NCBI GenBank assembly: GCA_963969395.1
Contig: OZ017799.1
Span: 18,292,501 to 18,356,500 of the forward strand
Length of the DNA stretch: 64,000 nt
From: Pseudoscleropodium purum
Taxonomy: Eukaryota; Streptophyta; Bryopsida; Hypnales; Brachytheciaceae
Direction of reading: 5' to 3'
The translations under genes were made by a program, and so were the position numbers. Shown here one piece after another: positions 61,445 to 64,000 of the stretch. Position 1 is the stretch's first letter; every line of letters begins with the position of its first letter. The notes under the pieces were generated by a model. It saw only the letters and a program-made list of their open reading frames with translations, was not told the origin of the DNA and did no database searches.

Positions 61445-63270
61445 AAGTGAAGTATATGAGAAGTTATAGACAAAAAAAACAAAAATCTTCAAATGGAGCA
61501 CCACATGCAAAAGGAACTCACCAAAGATTCAAATGAGTTCCTCTTAATTGTTTTCTCAAAGCATCTGTCGAGAAGATGTGAATCTCATTTCAAAGTCAGC
61601 ATTTTATAGAGGTTGTGGTAGTAGAGGAAGCAGTACTGAAGAAAATATAAGAAAGTTGAAAATTGGGGTTTGTAGGTAAGGGAAGAAGAGTAAGAGAAGG
61701 ACGAGAATGCATACGAAGAAGACAAAAGAAAACAACAGTATGGCTTTTCTAAAGAAATGTGTTCATGACATGCATGTGAGTGATAGAAGTTGTATGGTCC
61801 TAATGGTGATTAATTAATCATATCAGGCAAAATCTGTAATTAATAAGTGAATCTCTATCATTATTGTAGGATCTCTACATAGAGGATGTGGGAGGTAGGA
61901 GTCTATAAAGTGAGCGCTGTAATTATAGCTCAATGGACATTTGCAACCAAAACTAATTTGTAGGAAAAAAATGAGGGTACATCTAAACTCCAAACCATCT
62001 ATGAAGAACTTGTGTGTCCTAAGGAAGGTGTTCCATTAAGTTTCCTTCATCCAGCTATGATTTCTACAAAACTTTGTGGAGCTTATTAATAGTTTTGTTT
62101 GTTCCAAATAAGAATGCAAGAAATTGTAAAAAGAGTTTGTTAGAAATGAAGTAGGAAATTACTGTTTGTCGAGGTAGGAATAGCAATCATAAATAGTGAA
62201 ATTAGTGCAACCAAAGTCACCGACTTTTGCTATGTGAGGACTGAAATTTACACTAAATTGAACATGCACTAGCACTAGGTGTAGTTTATTGAACATTACA
62301 TTAAGAAAAATTGCAAAGGGAAGTATTGAAAATTGTTATTTCATTAAGGGGCCACATGTTGTTCCATCAGGAATCTCACTATTTTGACAAGAGTAAGCCA
62401 CTTAGCTACTTGCACAATGTCAATGTAAGTAACATTGAACTGATAGAAACTAATAATAACATTGAATTAGAAGACTAAAAGTATTTTGTGAATAATTGTA
62501 AGTAAAGACAGAGGAAGTTTATGAGGGAATTGGAGGAAAGAAATAGAATTATGTTTTATTGAAGTCGATTTTGTGTAATTGATAGTTCTCTTTTGAAACT
62601 ATTTGTATATAGGAGAGAGCGTCAATTTCAACTTAAAGAGTAGAGAAGACTTTGAAGTTCTTTTTGTAAGTATGCATGTCGTTTGCAAGTTGAAATGCAG
62701 TCTTAGATAGAACTCTTCATGTGGAGCATGCCATCATGTAAGTTTCAATTAGAACACTTTAGAGTTTCATGTGCATTAGCTATACAAGAGGATTTGTGTG
62801 GAAAACATCCTGAAATTCATGTGGAGTATTGCTAGGTCTATGTTGCAGCTTTGTAGTTGTTGTTATACAGAATGAGCAAGAATTGTGAGGGATATATAGA
62901 AAGATGTGTATTCTTCAAGAAATAATTTTTTCCATGAAGTGAATGCTTTCAAATTTATAGTATGCAGAATGGAGCATTGCCAAGAATTGACATTGGAAGT
63001 TGAAAGCAGTAGAATTCATTAGTTCCCAATTTCTGTTTTTTAATTTCAAAAGGAGTTCACGAAGTTAGGACCCTTCTCTCTCTTGCATTTTTGGATTGAA
63101 TGTTCTGCAGTCCTCCAATTTCAAGGAAGGTCCTATGTATTTTGAGTAATTAATTAATCAAGAGGAGATTTTCTATTTGGGTACAAATTATTTCTTCGAT
63201 TTTGCATTCAATTGAATACAGCTTCAGTCAAATTTTATTAACGTTGTGCAAATAATTGGTGCGCAATATG
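61445..63270. other. CACTA right-hand interior
   Basis: A+T-rich without recognised genes; all frames are short. It leads into the TTGACA/TGACAG-rich right terminus. Confidence 0.5.
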
Positions 63271-63438
63271 TATGGAATCGTGAATTGACAAGTCTGTGAC
63301 AAAAAGTTGACACGAAAATTGACAAGGAATTTGAAGTTCAATGAAATTGATAGAACAGATGGCGGAAAATTGTGCGTTGTCATCTTGGACAAATTTCTGT
63401 CAACAATTTGTCAATTAGAACCCCATTTTCTTGTACTG
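63270..63438 (-). repeat. Right terminal and subterminal repeats of the large CACTA element
   Basis: Read inward from 63438: CAGTACAAGAAAATGGGG, then TTGACAAATTGTTGACAG and further TTGACA/TTGTCA motifs to about 63285. The third base of the CACTA pentamer is changed to G. Confidence 0.8.
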
Positions 63439-63441
63439 TTA

Positions 63442-64000
63442 TCTAACTTTTCTAGGAGAATGTACCTGATGCGTACAGTACAAGTAGGTTGCACTCCTCT
63501 CGGAAAGAATTGTTGACTCCGACCTTTGGTCCCGGCGTGTGAAGAGTCTGCTGAGGTGGTTTCACTAACTTGGTCTTGTGGGCCTAGATTGTGAATGCCA
63601 CGAATTCTCTTGGAAATTGGATCTGTTATTCTACTTGAATTTTATGCAGCTTGGGTGCAATTTAATACATTGGTGGTCTGGTAGCTTTTCGTCACTGCTA
63701 TGAGTGTGTTAGTGGACTTTGATGTGAGATTTAGAACTGGGTGCAAACATGCAATCGTATAGATGCTATTGAAGATTATTTTCTATACTTACTTTTGGTA
63801 TGCAGATGGCTTATTTTCCCTTCGATTAGTATGTGGATGGATTCTCAAGGTAAGAAGGGGTGGTGTTGTGGCTTGCACAGAATGCAATTGAAATAATGGC
63901 AACGTCTGTTTTTTACAATGACGTACTCGTGCCATTCGCAAAACCCAATTCAAAACCATTTGTGAAAGAGATTTGTGACAGAGAAGATATGAGTCACCCC
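63442..64000. other. Former 3' flank of the dehydrogenase locus
   Basis: Joining 41980 to 63442 (less one TTA) restores the sequence that followed the dehydrogenase before the CACTA insertion. It is less A+T-rich than the element. I see no gene in it; it may contain the original 3' UTR and polyadenylation region. Confidence 0.5.

Larger units (their letters stand above)
41981..63438. mobile_element. About 21.5-kb CACTA (En/Spm) transposon, near-complete
   Basis: The left end begins CACTACGAGAAA at 41981; the right end, read inward from 63438, begins CAGTACAAGAAA. Over the first 52 bases the two ends align well, including CTAAYTGACA and TGTTGACAGAA. Both are flanked by TTA (41978-41980 and 63439-63441), the 3-bp duplication typical of this superfamily. 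Subterminal regions are rich in TGACAG/TTGACA motifs. The body holds decayed TNP2 transposase exons (plus strand), a decayed accessory gene (minus strand), a B3 relic, and nested younger insertions. The transposase has many stops, so the element cannot move on its own. It sits in the 3' UTR position of the dehydrogenase at 40990-41948. Confidence 0.88.

Noticed and set aside
1..64000. CRISPR arrays, tRNA, rRNA and bacterial operon features
   Set aside because: None seen; spliced genes and plant transposons show the window is eukaryotic nuclear DNA.

Overview
This window is nuclear DNA of a land plant. The evidence is split genes with GT-AG introns, plant-type TKL and receptor-like kinase domains, CACTA, hAT and Tourist-like DNA transposons, and long A+T-rich gene-poor stretches. 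I cannot name the species. The expanded family of kinases with a helical N-terminal module makes a bryophyte or other non-seed plant my best guess, at low confidence.

Region 1 (1-30 kb) is a local family of duplicated kinase genes, all on the minus strand. The module is: a very short first exon (58 coding bases, basic N-terminus ending in Lys-Lys-Lys-Ala); a helical N-terminal domain (about residues 50-230) resembling the DUF1221/MLKL-NTD (HeLo-like) type; a Raf/MAPKKK-like TKL kinase domain; and then, in the fullest member, a second TMK-like receptor kinase domain that has lost its catalytic residues. The gene at 25028-28257 is the only complete copy: three exons, 904 aa, active-looking kinase followed by pseudokinase. 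Gene 1961-4336 ends in a different exon with an LDLSL (EAR-like) motif, and its pseudokinase lies just downstream as a separate unit (331-1610). Genes 13111-14960 and 11324-12873 are adjacent and their splice phases match, so they could encode one 1047-aa protein carrying two N-terminal-domain/kinase modules, the first with a dead kinase. Decayed second-kinase pieces lie at 9643-9927, 10242-11298 and about 37070-37250. The 5' and 3' flanks were duplicated along with the genes.

Region 2 (17-24 kb, 30-41 kb) is A+T-rich and without supported genes. It holds foldback elements, MITEs, dispersed repeats and an orphan piece of the kinase cluster near 37 kb.

Region 3 (41-64 kb) starts with an intronless, GC-rich short-chain dehydrogenase broken by two frameshifts (40990-41948). 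Only 32 bp after its stop codon sits an approximately 21.5 kb CACTA transposon (41981-63438) with matching ends and a TTA target duplication. Inside it are a decayed plus-strand TNP2 transposase (TNP2, DUF4218 and DUF4216 blocks), a decayed minus-strand accessory gene with a Myb/SANT-like segment, a B3 DNA-binding-domain relic, a nested 2.3 kb CACTA element (50377-52709, AGA duplication) that itself carries a 209 bp hAT MITE, and a second hAT MITE (59360-59637). Three layers of insertion can therefore be ordered in time: outer CACTA, inner CACTA, hAT MITE.
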